64,000 bases of DNA, taken from NCBI GenBank assembly GCA_026120035.1, contig JALRME010000009.1, forward strand, positions 1,178,001 to 1,242,000, in the 5' to 3' direction. This DNA is from Coleophoma eucalyptorum (taxonomy: Eukaryota; Ascomycota; Leotiomycetes; Helotiales; Dermateaceae). Below are positions 45,179 to 57,900 of this stretch, one piece after another (position 1 is the first letter of the stretch; each line of letters opens with the position of its first letter). A model generated the notes under the pieces. The model did not search any database. It was not told the origin of the DNA and was given only the letters and a program-made list of their open reading frames with translations. Made by a program: the position numbers and the translations under genes.

Positions 45179-47822
45179 CTAATGCTGTACTAGAGAATCC
45201 AGAGTGCCGTTTCTATTGATATTGCTGCGTCCCTTCCACACAGCTCGGCGACGACTGTCCGAGACTTGGAGAAACTCTAGGTTATTATCGGTATCTGAGC
45301 AATTGTGAGGAATCACAACCCGCTTGTCTCCAACCGGGAGGATGATTGAGACATTCTTCCACATGGGAACGTACTCATTTGCAGGATGTGGTTTCACCGA
45401 GACAGTGATATTAGTCTCAGTCGAGCTATACTGAATGGTAAACTTGGAGATTTTGGGATCGGCTGAGATGCCATCATCTTCGAACCAAGTTGTTGAATAG
45501 ATCTTTCCTTTTGAACTACCATGGGGTGGGAATATCTCGATGCCACGGTAATCATCCTCTGGCAAGTCGGCAATATTTTCAGTTTCACCGGGGGCACGAG
45601 TCTGGATGCTCTTGCCTACAGGAATAGCACCACCGATGCGTGCGAGCAGGGGAATGCTGTCTTTCCACTCTGATTTGATCTTGTGCCAACCAGCCGAGAG
45701 ATACTGATGTGGTGCCGAGAGATTGATGTAGCCCTCATCACCGTCACCGGATGTTGGTAGATATAACTTTGCGATATCCTCTCCAGCTTCATAAACCCCA
45801 CCAACCATGAGTGAATCGCCGAGCCAGTATTGAGTCTCGCCTGCCATACCTCGCTTCGTCCATACTTCGGGATCTTTCTCAAATCCCCAACCGATCCAGC
45901 GTTGAGGTGGCTTTGCGGTGAGGTGACTCTCAAGCATGAGAGAATATAGGTATGGGATCAGCTCATAACGACGCTTTATGGCATCTCTAATCAAGGTTGT
46001 GGTTTCATTGTACATCCAAGGTTCAATGACTCCACCTATAGTATTGTCATTCTCATCTGTCTTGAAGCAATTGATGGCAAATCGAGATCCATGGATGCCA
46101 AGCTGAATCCATCGGAGAAGCAATTCCGGACTAGGCTGAGGACCCTCAAATCCGCCAATGTCATGTCCATAGCACTTGAATCACTGTCGTTAGTCGAAGC
46201 ACAAGTACATCAAAAGTATATCTTACCTGAAGCAGACTCATGCCGGCATTCAACGTCAGTGAATTGCCGCCTTTCATGTCATCCCAGCGAGTATAGTTGT
46301 CCCCACCCCAACTACTAGCGCAATAACGCATCGTTCCAGCCGTAGCTGAGCGGGTCAAGACATATGGACGTTCCTTTGGGAACAAGCCCGTCACAGCTTC
46401 ATGTGATGCTCGTCCAACAAGCTCAGTCTGCATGGCGCGACCCCAAAGTCCCACTTTCTTTCCATGAAGACCACGTTTCTTAGTAAAGTCTTCTAGTGCG
46501 TACTCCCAATTGTCAGCTGGGATGGTGTAGTCATTGTTGTCATTCCAGATACCCTCGATACCAATCTTGCGCAACGACTTTACACCCTGCACCCACCAAT
46601 CGAATCCAGCTTTGGAGGTGAAGTCAAGGTGACCTCCCTTGGCACTTGAACCGCCAGCGCAGCTCCACAAGCGAGTTCGGCCAGCTTTGTGCGGACCCTT
46701 CTCTGCTGGGTCTTCCACAAAAGCATTTCGCTCCTTGAGCGCGGCATACTCCGGATGATTTTCAAGAACATATGGCTTGACATTGGCGATGATGCGAATG
46801 CCACGACTTCGGTAGTCCGTAATAAAGCCTTCGGGATTGGGGAAGCGATGCTTATTCCAGGTGAAAACATTTCGGGTTTTTGGTTCAGTCTCAGCAACAG
46901 TGTAACCCGAAGACATCTGAAACGCTGAGCAGGGAATGTCATATTTCTTCAGTTTGTCTGCAAAATCCATTAAGGCATCTTGGGCACGGGGCTCATCCAA
47001 CATTGAGTATTTCATACCTCCGGAGATATATCCAAAGGCCCATCGAGGCACAAGCCTTGGGTGCCCAACTAAGTGGGCATATTTGGAAATCACTTCCTGA
47101 AGAGTGTCTCCAACAATGAGATACTCTTCCAAACCACCATACGCCTGACGGTATACCTTGAAGGAACCCCAATGGCCATCAATCTCGGCACCAATATCCC
47201 AAACGCCACGGCTATGTGAGGTTGAGAACATTGCAACCACACCGTTGGGGGTGGCGTTGATCAGAAGCGGGATATGCTTATACATGGGATCGGTGTGATA
47301 AGCATCATACCCAAAGCAATCCGTAGTTGCAATTTTGAAACTTCGATTGGACAGGTTCATGGGAGCCGCCTTCTCCCCCAGTCCAACATGCAAGGTTTCT
47401 CGCTTGTAGCGGGTATAGTGAGCAATGCCAGCATGATCAACGACATATGAGCGATAGGGAAGATCGGAGTGGATGGGATCGGACTGGCCGTTGAGATAGA
47501 TGTTGACGGTAGGGACCCCCTCCCAATTGACAACCGCCTTGGTCTTGCCCACAGTAACGGTGTGGGTGTTCTCGGTGTTGGTATAGGCAACTTGCTCGCT
47601 GCCAAAATTGGCATTCGGACAAGAAGCGCTCGGGTAAGGTGGAGTTGGATGCTTTCGGTCGGTAAAGGTTGTCCGAAACACGCCTGCGGCGACGGGTCGG
47701 AAGGTAAGTAAGAATGGAGTCTCTTCTCGATCCGTAGATCTCAAGATCAGCTCGGAAGAGGCCTGGTCGTTCTGATCGAGGCGGACATACTCCGACGGGA
47801 TATATTCATGTTGTGAAGGCAT
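45179..47822 (-). CDS. Glycoside hydrolase family GH31 (alpha-glucosidase/alpha-xylosidase type), no signal peptide
   Basis: Exons are 47822-46227 and 46174-45179, over a 52-nt GTAAGA..CAAG intron, giving 863 residues. The ATG at 47822 is used; upstream in-frame codons begin with TTG. The GH31 barrel has the nucleophile motif GIWNDNNDYTIP (Asp428) and the acid/base motif SWGGDNYTRWDDM (Asp508). GHDIGGFEGP follows directly after the intron, then RYELIPYLYSLMLES. An N-terminal beta-sandwich and C-terminal beta-domains complete the normal length. The family hydrolyses alpha-glucosides or alpha-xylosides with retention; subfamily and substrate are not clear. Lack of a signal peptide suggests a cytosolic enzyme, possibly another member of the imported-oligosaccharide pathway, though it lies 13 kb from the island. 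Confidence 0.9.
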
Positions 47823-48637
47823 CGTGAGACATACCAAGGAAGATAGACCAACGATGCTATGGGTGCTGAGTTAGGTAGTTGGTGGACGGAGAAACGGGAG
47901 GCTGAGTTGGTTGAAGGAAGAAGCTGGGGAAGAAAGCGATGGGGGAAGGGGAAGAGAGATGAAGATGAAGGATAGCAACGAAAAGGCAACTCATCTGGCG
48001 ATGCTTTCCTATATACCACATATACTTCACAGCGGAAGAAGCCATGATCCAGCCATGAATGGATGGCATCGACTGCCGGGACTGGCCACGGGATGCAAGC
48101 AAGCAAGCAGGAAGGCGCCAATGACCGACCCGGGAGATGGTTTCTCCTTTCAGCAACTGAAGACAGCAACAATTGGATTCTTGCGTGCGATTAGTGAAGC
48201 TTTTCAAGTCCATAAGTCGAGAAGGCAGCCGACGCTGGATTGACTCAGGTCGGCCCCGACACCGGACAAGACTTTCCCCTTTCCGCGCGGGCGCTCTGAG
48301 GGGATCCTATCACGTGTCGGCATTTACCCACGCTGTACTGGCAATGGTGACTGGGGCGAGACCGGTGAGCCATTCATACTTTTATGGTGACGAGGACGAG
48401 GATGAGGACAAGGAAAGCAGACGGGGCTGGGGTTGGAGATGCGGATGAGGAGAAGCGGGCCAGTTTGCTGGATTGGCTTGTGCGGTCAGCAACATAGAGT
48501 GCAGGTGGCTCCACCAAAGTAGAAACAAGATCGGTTCCTGTCCTGTCCTGTACTGGACTGGACTGGACTGAGGTCTATCTGTCTGTCCATCGCTCGAGCG
48601 GTCGGTCTGTCCCTCTGTCAGTCGGCTGCACCTTACC

Positions 48638-48678
48638 CTCCACTCCACTCCGCTCCACTCCACTCCACTCCACTCCAC
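48638..48678. repeat. CTCCA pentanucleotide microsatellite
   Basis: Eight CTCCA-like units in tandem with one changed copy (CTCCG). It lies in the GH31/MFS intergenic region. Confidence 0.9.
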
Positions 48679-48980
48679 ACTTGTCCAGGTTCTCCAGTTT
48701 CGACGGCCTCCACTTCCCCGCACTCTCTCGTCTAGTCGCGGAGCCCTGAACACCCAAAGCCCAAAGGTCGGGAAAGCAAGCTATGCTCAATGTGGACAAG
48801 GGCATAACGGACCGTTTGGGTTGCTCTATCGCTCTATCGCTCTATCGGTCTTGTCTCTTATCTCCCTGGATGTGATCCTCGCTCAACTACGTGACTTCCC
48901 TCATGTCCATCAGATTCGTCATACCCCTCGCATTCCCCTTTGCTTCTGATTGATCATTTGACCCCCGGCCTCTTCCAGAC

Positions 48981-49034
48981 CTGCCTTACCTGCCTTACCT
49001 GCCTTACCTGCCTTACCTGCCTTACCTGCCCTAC
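48981..49034. repeat. 9-bp tandem repeat CTGCCTTAC, six copies
   Basis: Five exact copies of CTGCCTTAC and a sixth with one substitution (CTGCCCTAC), ending 160 bp upstream of the MFS carrier ATG and probably within or next to its 5' UTR. Confidence 0.95.
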
Positions 49035-49194
49035 CGTCCATACCGTCCAAACCCTTGGTCTCAGCGCTATACGTTCGTTGGCAGCTTCCAGTTTGAGCCG
49101 TCCAAAGCAAGAACACCGACCGACCACCCCACAATGCCCATACCCACCTCTTTGTGCGCCGCCAACCTGACGCTACTGTCAGTATAAATTCAAT

Positions 49195-51412
49195 ATGACC
49201 CCCCTTTCTAGCCCTTCTCGCACTGAAGAGGCACCTGCTCACCCCATGACCCGTCGCAACCATAATCGCAATCGGCTCCAGTACCAGCACCAGCGCCCAT
49301 ACTCCCAGGCCTCGCCCCACAGCTCAACGTCATCTCTAGTGTCCGACGAAGGGCAGGGCACTTTGCCTTTGCTCTCAATGATGAAAAGCCGGACTGACAC
49401 CGACAACTCCAAGGGCGACGTAGAGATTATTGAGAACCTATCCAACACACGCAACCGTAGTGCGAATGCCAGCAGTCACTATGGTCGCAAACACAAAGAC
49501 CGAGCTGCGGAGCTCCTGGACGACATCCCGCAAGCTATTATCGTGACCGCCGAAGATAACAAGCGCCTGCTTCGAAAAATCGACCTCACCATTCTCCCCA
49601 TCCTGCTGGGCGTTTATTTCCTCCAGGGTCTGGACAAAGCAACCTTGTCCTACGCGAGTGTTTTTGGTCTCGTGGAAGATGCGCACTTGAGCGGCGAAGA
49701 TTATTCGTGGCTCGGGTCGATTGTCTATGTTGCGCAACTCGTGATGCAACCAATCATCGCATATTTCCTGGTGAAATTGCCAACTGGCAAGTTTGCGGCC
49801 GTGATGGTCTTGTGTTGGGGTATCGTCTTGACTTGTATGGCGCTGGCAAAGAACTTCAAGGGCTTGTTGGCCACGCGATTCTTCCTCGGGGCATTTGAGG
49901 CCTCGATTGGTGAGCCCACCTGACCCCACCGAGCTTCAAATTTGGTGTAACTTACTATACTTTGTGTAGCACCAACTTTCATTGCCATCTCCCAGATGTG
50001 GTGGAGGAGAAGCGAGCAGACGAACCGAAATGCGGCTTGGTATGCCATGAATGGAGTCACGAACATGGTCGGAAGTCTTCTGGCCTATGCACTGGGACAT
50101 ATTCACTCAAAGAGACTCTACTCCTATCAGGTAAGTGGAAGAGTGTCTCTAGCTAAGCCTTCTAACTGAAGTGTAGATCATCTTCCTCGCGTGTGGCCTG
50201 CTCACTGTTGTCTTCTCAACTGTTGTTTTGTAAGTCCATGGACATCATTGCAGCCACTGAATTCTGACTTTGCAAGCTTGGTCATGCCGGACTCGCCAGT
50301 CCAGGCCAAATTCTTGAACCAGGAGGACAGGCTCATGGCCGTGGAGAGACTTCGTGCTAATCAGATGGGCGTTGTCTCTACCGAGTGGAGATGGGGGCAT
50401 GTCAACGAAAGTTTTAAGGATATTAAGACGTGGCTCTGGTTTGCCTTGATTTTCTCAATCTCGTGAGTATGGTGTGGGTGATGTGTTGGATATGCCATAG
50501 CTGACCATCTTTAGGGTTCCAAGTGGCGGTGTTACAACATTCGGGCCATTAATTGTGAAGTCATTTGGCTTTAACGCCTTCGACACCATCCTACTTAATA
50601 TCCCATTTGGTGCTGTGCAGATTATCGCTACAATGGGCGGAGCGGCCTTTGCGACTTGGACCAAGAAGAAAGGCCCCGCCTTAGCATTTCTCTGTATTCC
50701 GCCCATTATTGGATGCATCATGCTGTTGACCTTAAAACATAGTGATACCAATCGGGGTCCACTATTGGTGGGTTACTACCTGATCTCGTTCTATCCTGGT
50801 ATCAGTAAGTGTAATACCTTCAGTTTGTGGGCTCCGGTTTATAGTGTGGCAGCTCCCCTCATCTACTCCTGGTCCTCTCAAAACACGGCCGGAGAAACCA
50901 AGAAGAAGACAACGACAGCACTCCTCTTCATTGGCCAGAGTGCAGGCAATGTATGTATCTTGTCGTCAAACGGTAGCTACCATGATACTAATTGGGCAAC
51001 CAGATCGTGGGGCCGCACTTGTACACCACGCAGGAAGCTCCAGAATATACTCGTGGCTTAACTTCCAAGTAAGGACCGGTCTGCTGCAGCATAAACACCG
51101 CTAATAAAACTGAAGTCTTGCTCTCTTTATTGTACTCGTCATCCTTGTTGGGTAAGCTCTCCCACACTCAGTATCTCATTCTTGGCCTGACCTAGCAGGA
51201 TTACCACCACGTACCTTATGTTCCTTAACAAAAAACACGCTACAATGCGTCGACAAGCAGGCAAGGCAGCCGTGGTCATTGACAGATCCATGCAGGACGT
51301 AGGAAGTGAACGTGATAATGAAAGCACGTCCGAGAGAGAGAGTCAGTTAGGGGACAAGGCGTTTGATGACATGACGGACTTGAAGAACGAGGACTTCATC
51401 TTCGTTTATTGA
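49195..51412 (+). CDS. MFS transporter of the anion:cation symporter (allantoate/Dal5-like) family
   Basis: Nine exons (49195-49909, 49970-50130, 50177-50229, 50277-50462, 50515-50804, 50853-50950, 51004-51068, 51116-51151, 51199-51412) give 605 residues. The first 120 residues are polar and disordered. Family marks are NKRLLRKIDLTILPILLGVY before TM1, LQGLDKATLSYAS, the APTFIAISQMWWRRSEQ motif after exon 2 joins, LPDSP-like VMPDSPVQAKFL, TAGETKKKTTTALLFIGQSAGN and GPHLYTTQEAPEY. The C-terminal tail ends in FIFVY. Members import allantoate, nicotinate, pantothenate, biotin precursors and related small anions at the plasma membrane. The substrate here is not known. Every intron junction keeps the frame, and six of the eight introns interrupt codons. 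Confidence 0.88.
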
Positions 51413-52043
51413 ATGAGATCTGGAGAGGATGGATTTGTGCTTGAGTAAACCCGGAGGGCTATACCCCTTCGACAACGAACCCGGTGCGTATACCCAGTTG
51501 GAGAGTAGATGAGAGTGCCCCTGAAACGGAATTGCATGCCAGCGAAGGATTATAGTTACATGGCAACCCTCTTCTTCTTCCTCTTCTTTCTTCAATGACA
51601 TCCACAGCATGGGACTTCACCATATCACAACTGCAATTGGCGCCCCCCTCACCGTGAGTATAGACCATCGCACTTTCCAGCATCATCTCCGGCCATGTCA
51701 TGCATAACAGCAGGGAGAAATAGCATCGGAATCAATTCATAAAAACCCCCTCGCGTAAATTGCCCTCTAAGAAATGTGTCCTCTGGATAAAAGTACGGCG
51801 CTAGCCCGAAGATGCTTAGCGTACCGGGAACCCGATAACAAGGGCGAACGAATCTCTGACTTTCGGGCGACTTCCACCTGGATTCGTACTTTGCAATTTG
51901 CCTGGTCGTCTGTCCATAACTTCCTCAACTCTCCAATTAATTCTGGTCGCATTCACTTACGACCTGCATCTCGACAACATCGTCTCTGCTCCTCTACCTA
52001 TATCCTTACATCACGCCAATCAATTCCTCCGACAATCGTCAAA
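51413..52043. other. Intergenic region upstream of SND3/Pho88
   Basis: 631 bp with a TTCTTC-type pyrimidine tract near 51570-51593 and the promoter of the next gene. No other feature seen. Confidence 0.6.
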
Positions 52044-52748
52044 ATGGTTTCTCCTCAGATGTATGTCCCCAAGCCCCCAACTTTCGTATCCTGTGGTCCG
52101 TGAATTGTGTTGATCGTGTGCGCAGTACCAACTTGGTTGTCATCCTTGTGATGATGCAAGTCTCCAAGAAGATCCCCTTTGAGGATCCTACGACTTTGAT
52201 GTATGTTCGCGCGGGATACATTATCTCCAACGTGATCATCATCAGTGTCTACGCCTACACACACTTCCTGATCAACAAGAAGAAGGGTATGTGCCGCGCC
52301 CTTTGGCTTCACGCGTAAATTTTGTACTGTACTGACCTGACCTTGTGCAGATCTCACCACCCTCAAGTATGTCGAACAACCCCAGATGGGATCGACCGAG
52401 GAGCCTAAGCTCATCACGACTACCATTCACCAATACGACGTCGACCAGATGAAGGCTCTCTACAAGGCACAAATGATGGGTGTTGGAATGATGGCCGTCA
52501 TGCACCTTTACTTCAAGTACACCAACCCACTCCTCATCCAATCCATCATTCCTCTCAAGGGCGCTTTCGAGGGCAACGAGGTCAAGATCCACCTCTTCGG
52601 CCAAGCCGCCGTTGGTGAGTTAAAGCGACCATTCAAGGCTGCTGCTGGATTCATGAGCGCTCTCCAGGGTGGTGCTGCTGGTCCAACCGACAAGAAGAGT
52701 ATCGAGGCTGCCGAGAAGGCTGGCCGTGGTGGCGCCAAGGAGGAGTAG
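52044..52748 (+). CDS. SND3/Pho88 family ER membrane protein
   Basis: Exons are 52044-52060, 52126-52286 and 52351-52748, giving 191 residues. The first exon encodes only MVSPQ and part of Ile. Splicing gives NLVVILVMMQVSKKIPFEDP, VRAGYIISNVIIISVYAY, LKYVEQPQ, TTIHQYDVDQMKALYKAQMM and FKYTNPLLIQSIIPLK, the standard Pho88 sequence. Hydrophobic helices lie near residues 7-20, 38-56 and 107-125. The protein was first named for phosphate transport in yeast. It is now known as SND3, a component of the SRP-independent pathway that targets membrane proteins to the ER. The C-terminal KSIEAAEKAGRGGAKEE is polar. Codon use is strongly biased towards C-ending codons, fitting high expression. Confidence 0.92.
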
Positions 52749-53209
52749 ATCCGAGGAAATGTAGGATTAGTTTAGCGTGGGATTGGAGCTGTGGCGGACA
52801 TAGCTGGATCTTGGTGACATATGGTTAGTTACTCGGCTCTTAATAAACCTTTGTGTTCGTCCATATCGAGGTGCGATACCCTCAGAAATGCGCCCCAAGT
52901 GAAATACTGCTCTGCGACCAAGGGCGATATCTAAGAAAAAGCACTATTCAAATACATGATAGGCTTGGCCAGATGCTGCATAATGCTGTGGAGTTATGGA
53001 ACATGATTCTGCCATTTTATCTATAGTGCTCATCCCTCCATTTAAATTAGCTGCCCTTCCCGTGATGACGCATCAAGGCTATCGCGCAAAACCGCCACTT
53101 CAGCCTCGCGAGTCGCGACAAACTTCTTACATCTAATAACTCATGTCAAGTACTTTGTGTCGAGCTCTCGTGGAAGCCTCGGATTGATCCAACCTCACCA
53201 CACCTTATC
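52749..53209. other. Intergenic region between SND3 and Rad14
   Basis: 461 bp holding the SND3 3' flank and Rad14 promoter. No gene or repeat seen. Confidence 0.6.
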
Positions 53210-54435
53210 ATGGAAGGACCATCGACTCCCCCCCGCGTAACACGCTCGAGTACCAAGAACGTCTCACCACCCACACCCGAAGTGACCAGGAGAATAGTCA
53301 GTTGGACTCTCTTCCGTCTGCCACAGCGCAAACTCCTGCTAACACAAAACCAGGAAGAAAACCGACTGAAAGCCAAAGCTCTGCGCGATCAGTACCTCGA
53401 ATCACGGAAAGCCGACGCCGCAGCCACACAACCCCCAAGTGACATATCCATAGCGGGACGCAAACGAGCACATGCCGCCATCTCCACGGCCTCGGTGCCC
53501 TCCAGCAGCCGCGATGCGCGGCAGCAGGAGCAGAGCACCAAGGCGAAGGCGGACGACAACATCCAGGCGGCGAGGAAATTCACCAAGTACGTCGAGTATG
53601 ACTTCAGCAAGATGACGGATACCAAGGGTGGGTTCCTGACGGCGGAGGACGACCCGTTCAACAAGGCCCTGCATGCCTCCAAGGACGGCGAGAAGCCGGC
53701 GCACATGACAATGAAGGAGTGGGAGCGGCACCAGCTGTTGAAGAACCTGCGGAATCAGAAGTCCGGGCCGTTCGAGCCGGGGCTGAGCGTGCTGGGGAAG
53801 AACGGGGTGAAGTGTCGGGAGTGTGGGACGGTGGAAATTGATTGGCAGTGGGAGGAGGTCTTCAAATGCGCGGTCTGTTCGTCGTGTAAGGACAAACTGC
53901 CGGAGAAGTATTCGCTATTGACCAAGACAGAGGCGAAGGACGACTATTTGTTAACTGACCGTATGTGGTTCAATCTCCCTCGTGTCTTGAGAGAGTAACT
54001 AAGAATCTAACACCATATCTAGCTGAGCTGAAAGATCCGGAACTCCTCCCCCATCTCAACAAACCAAATCCGCACAAATCCCACTGGCACGACATGATGT
54101 TATTCCTACGCTATCAAGTCGAAGAATATGCTTTCTCAGCCGCCAAATGGGGATCTCCGGAAGCGCTGGATGCCGAGTTCGAGAAGCGCGAGGTGGAGAA
54201 GAAGAAGCGGAAAGAGGACAAGTTCAAGAGCAAGCTGAAAGAGCTGAAGAAAAAGACGCGGACGGATGCGTACCGACGGAATCTGAAAGGCGATGGCCGG
54301 AGTGGTGCCTTTGGTGACCGCCTAGGCGCGGGGAGGCATGAGCATGAGTGGGGACAGACGGTGGAGAATGCGGATGGCATGACTGTGAAGACTTGTGTGG
54401 AATGTGGAATGGAGGTTGAGGAGTTGGAGTTTTGA
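53210..54435 (+). CDS. RAD14: Rad14/XPA nucleotide-excision-repair damage-recognition protein
   Basis: Exons are 53210-53296, 53354-53960 and 54023-54435, giving 368 residues. The 57-nt first intron (GTCAGT..TGCTAACAC..CAG) is stop-free and in frame. Removing it joins PPTPEVTRRI to EENRLKAKALRDQ, the conserved XPA N-terminal pattern. The zinc finger near residues 182-205 is C-x2-C-x17-C-x2-C (CREC ... CSSC), as in XPA. It is followed by SLLTKTEAKDDYLLTDPELKD, the DNA-binding core. The C-terminus has basic and acidic helices (EKREVEKKKRKEDK) and ends in a conserved HEHEWGQ..TVKTCVECGMEVEELEF. The protein binds damaged DNA and organises the incision complex with RPA and ERCC1-XPF homologues in the nucleus. 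Confidence 0.93.
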
Positions 54436-54902
54436 GAGGGCGTATTGTCGGTGTTCGGGTTTTGGATTCTCAAGGCAAATCTTACGAATTGGAGCCATTG
54501 GGTAATAATTACCGAGCATCTTTGGCTTTACATCCTTCGCCTGTATGGCAATGGAAGTTAACTCTTGTACATAGTCTATGTCTATGTTGCAAATGAAGAT
54601 GTGTTCAGCACACTTGAAGCAGAACAAGTTAAGCGAGCTAGCTTTATAAGATGCTTAAAGCTATGCTCCAAGACATTATTCATGTATCACTTGCAATGCC
54701 AATGCCAGGCAATAAAAGTATGATATGAGAGTAACATGATTAGAATTATGTATGAAATTAACTTTTCAAAAAAAAAAAAAAGTCATACCGCTATGCAAAG
54801 AAGCGCTCATGCTTAGCAGAACGGAAAGAACAAGTTCAACTCTGTCTACAGCTTTTCAACAAAGTAAACGCTTAACGCCTCTATATCACCCCCACATCTA
54901 AT
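54436..54902. other. Intergenic region between convergent Rad14 and ABC transporter genes
   Basis: 467 bp of shared 3' flank with a 12-13 A run near 54770-54781. Nothing else seen. Confidence 0.6.
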
Positions 54903-57900
54903 TTACTCCTTTTGCTCCTGAGGAACTTCTTTCTTCTTCTCCTTCTCCTTATTTTCCTCCTTCTTCGGGGTCTTCTTAAAACGCTTCATGAGCTTCGAAA
55001 CACCGCCGCCGCTGCTGCCGGAACTCTTGCGCACTCGGATGAGGTAGTAGAGAAGGACAGCCATGAAGATGTTGAAGGCAATGTAGGCGAAGCCGATACC
55101 GTAGTTTCTCCAGCGAGTGGAGGAGGAAATGGACACGGAGCTGAGGAACTGGTCGGCGTTGGTGATGCTGCAGTACTGGCAATCGGCTGTGTCGTTTGGG
55201 TTGTAGATGGCTCCACCGGCGGTCTGCGCGTACGATTTCAGGTATGCGCCGCAATTTTGCCCAGCAGGTGGCTGCAGAATAGCCAGCTCCGATTTGCTGC
55301 AGGTAATTGCTCGGTCGCCAAGTCCTGTTGAAGCGATCCCCGATATAAGATAGGTAAGCGGCGAGACTCGATCTGTAGGATGTATTAGTACATCACTGGG
55401 CATATTCCTTGCGAGCGGGAACTACTTACACATGAAAATCCAGAACCCTGGGAGGGCCTGTGGTGGTTGGAAAACACCGTTGAAGGTTAGGGTCAGCGAG
55501 AACATCAGCGTGGCAATGTTTCCGGCTGTCTCCGAGTCAGGGAGGCCTGCAATCAGCATATGGGCGAAGGTGCTTGCGAAGACGAAAAACTGGATGATGA
55601 AGAGCAAGATCAGGCCCTGTCGGACTGACGACTGCATGCCCTGTCCGGTGTAGGTTGGGTAGTAGTATGAGGCCCACACCATGATGCCGAGCAGGATCTG
55701 GTAGGGGATTTCCACGACTATGTTGGCGATCAGGAAAGCTTTCCAGCTGTATGCCTTCGATGGCCTCTCGCGGACCTCGTAGAGATCACGTTGGAGGATG
55801 AAGCGGGGCATGATTTGCTGGACGAGCGAAGTGAAAATCGTTGTTATCATGAAGATGGAGAAGACGACATCCTGCATGCCTTGTTGAGTATTGTCTGCAT
55901 GGAAGAAGGAAAATCCAATGAAGAGCGCTGATGCGATACCGAGCAAGAACTTGGCATATACGTAACTTGGGGTCCGCCAGTACTGCTGGAAGACTCGGAG
56001 AGTGACTTCGTACAGTTGCGCTGTGAATGGCATGGCAAATTCTGTGTGCGCTGCTCCGTGATCGTCACTCTGTTTGTGTTCCATTTCTTGCTTAATACGT
56101 GCAAGTTCTTTCTGCACTCCTTTTGCTTCATCGCTATTTTTCCAGACTTCATGCCAGTCTTTTGTGGACTTTCCAGATGCGCCGGCGCCGACCATCGTCA
56201 GCATATACCTAATTCTTTGTCAGTATTTATTCAGGATCCAATAAACGGGCAAGAACTTACTCGGCAGGATTGTCGTCATCTCCACACTTATCAGCACCGT
56301 GGCTCTCGAAGTAATTCAGCAACGTCTCGGAATCCTTTCCGATATCACCAAAGTAGACCGTCTTTCCACCCTTAGCTAAGAACAGTAAACGGTCAAATTC
56401 TTGGAAAAGAATAGCACTAGGTTGATGGATTGTAGCTAACACAGCCTGGCCACTGTTTGCAAGTTTCCGGAGGAAGGCAACAATGGCCCAGGACGATTGT
56501 GAGTCAAGCCCAGAGGTTGGTTCATCAAGAACTATTATACCGTTAGTCTACTGAACGGAAATCCATTTCGGCTCCACAACTTACAGAGCAATAATGCAGG
56601 TTTGGCGGCAAGCTCAACACCGATTGTGAGGAGTTTTCGCTGCTCAACGTTAAGACCTTCGCCTGGAACACCGACGACGGCTTCCGAGAAATCCTCCATG
56701 TTAAGCATCTTGATCACGTCCTCAACAAATGCGTATTTCTCTGCCTTGGACACAGTTTTGGGCTGACGGAGCATAGCAGAGAAACGCAGAGCTTCACGGA
56801 CAGTAGTTGTTTCCAGATGAAGATCCTGCTGTTGCACATAGCCAGTGTTTCGCTGGAAATCTTGCGCGAGTGGCTTTCCTGATACGAGAAGATCGCCAGT
56901 GATAACTCCCATAGATACTCGCTGGGCCAGAACATCCAATAGGGTCGTCTTTCCAGCGCCACTAACACCCATCAGGGCTGTGAGTGTACCGGGTTTCACC
57001 CAACCAGAGACATTGTCCAGCAAGCGACGCGGCTCATCCTTAATCTTGATATCGTAACAAACATCTTTCCATGTGAAGATATCTTTTTGTGGTGGTAGAG
57101 CTTGGACTTGCTCGTCTTGTTGTGCAGTGTGGTCGATATCTCTCCCTTCGGTGCCAACAGGAACTCCAGCTTCATCGTTCTTGGCATTCTTCTCGGCAGC
57201 CAAGATCTGGCTGGGGACATGGCCACGTCGGAAGACTAGGACTTCTGCAGAACTGCTTGTGGCAGAGTTGAACTCAGTAGCCCCGAGATAAAGGCATAAG
57301 AAGAAGATCATGAAGGCAAACATGAAGCCGAGGTTGCGCCAGATGTGAGAGTAGGAGTACTGGAATTGAGCGTTCAGATAGTCGTCACCACTAACAGTGG
57401 ACTGACCAGCAACGGCACCAGCGATACCACAAATGAAGGAACTTCCGGTTTGTGTGTATCCTGGTCCCGAAGGAACCAAGGCCGAACAAGCAAATCTTTG
57501 GCCGTGCAGCTCATTGACGAAGAGTGCTTCAAACGCATAGGCCACGGGATTGATCCACGAAATCCACTTGAACCAGGGATGCATTAAAGGACGAGGAATA
57601 ACAAATCCTGTATAGATAACAATGGCGAGCGTTACAACACCAGCTAGAGCCAGTGCTTGTGAGACCGTTTTAGTCGATGCAGCAATACTTCGATAAATTT
57701 GACTCATCTGGAATAGTCAGTAGGATTCTCCCCAGATGTAATGCAGTGTGTGTACTTACAGTCAGAATCGCTACAAAGTTGAATAGGAAGAAAATGAAGA
57801 ACTGGGATGGCTCTCGCCTCAGACCAGCTAGGAAGTACAAGATAATGTTGAAGCAAGTTGCAATGGTAAATTTGACGGGTATATCAGCAACAATCCCAGC

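Larger units (their letters stand above)
47823..49194. other. Divergent intergenic region between GH31 and MFS carrier, rich in short tandem repeats
   Basis: 1.37 kb between divergent start codons. It is pyrimidine-biased on the plus strand and holds several microsatellites: CTGGA-type repeats near 48545-48570, CTCCA repeats, CTCTATCG repeats near 48822-48846 and a 9-bp array just before the MFS gene. Open frames across it are repeat-encoded and not credible genes. Confidence 0.6.
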
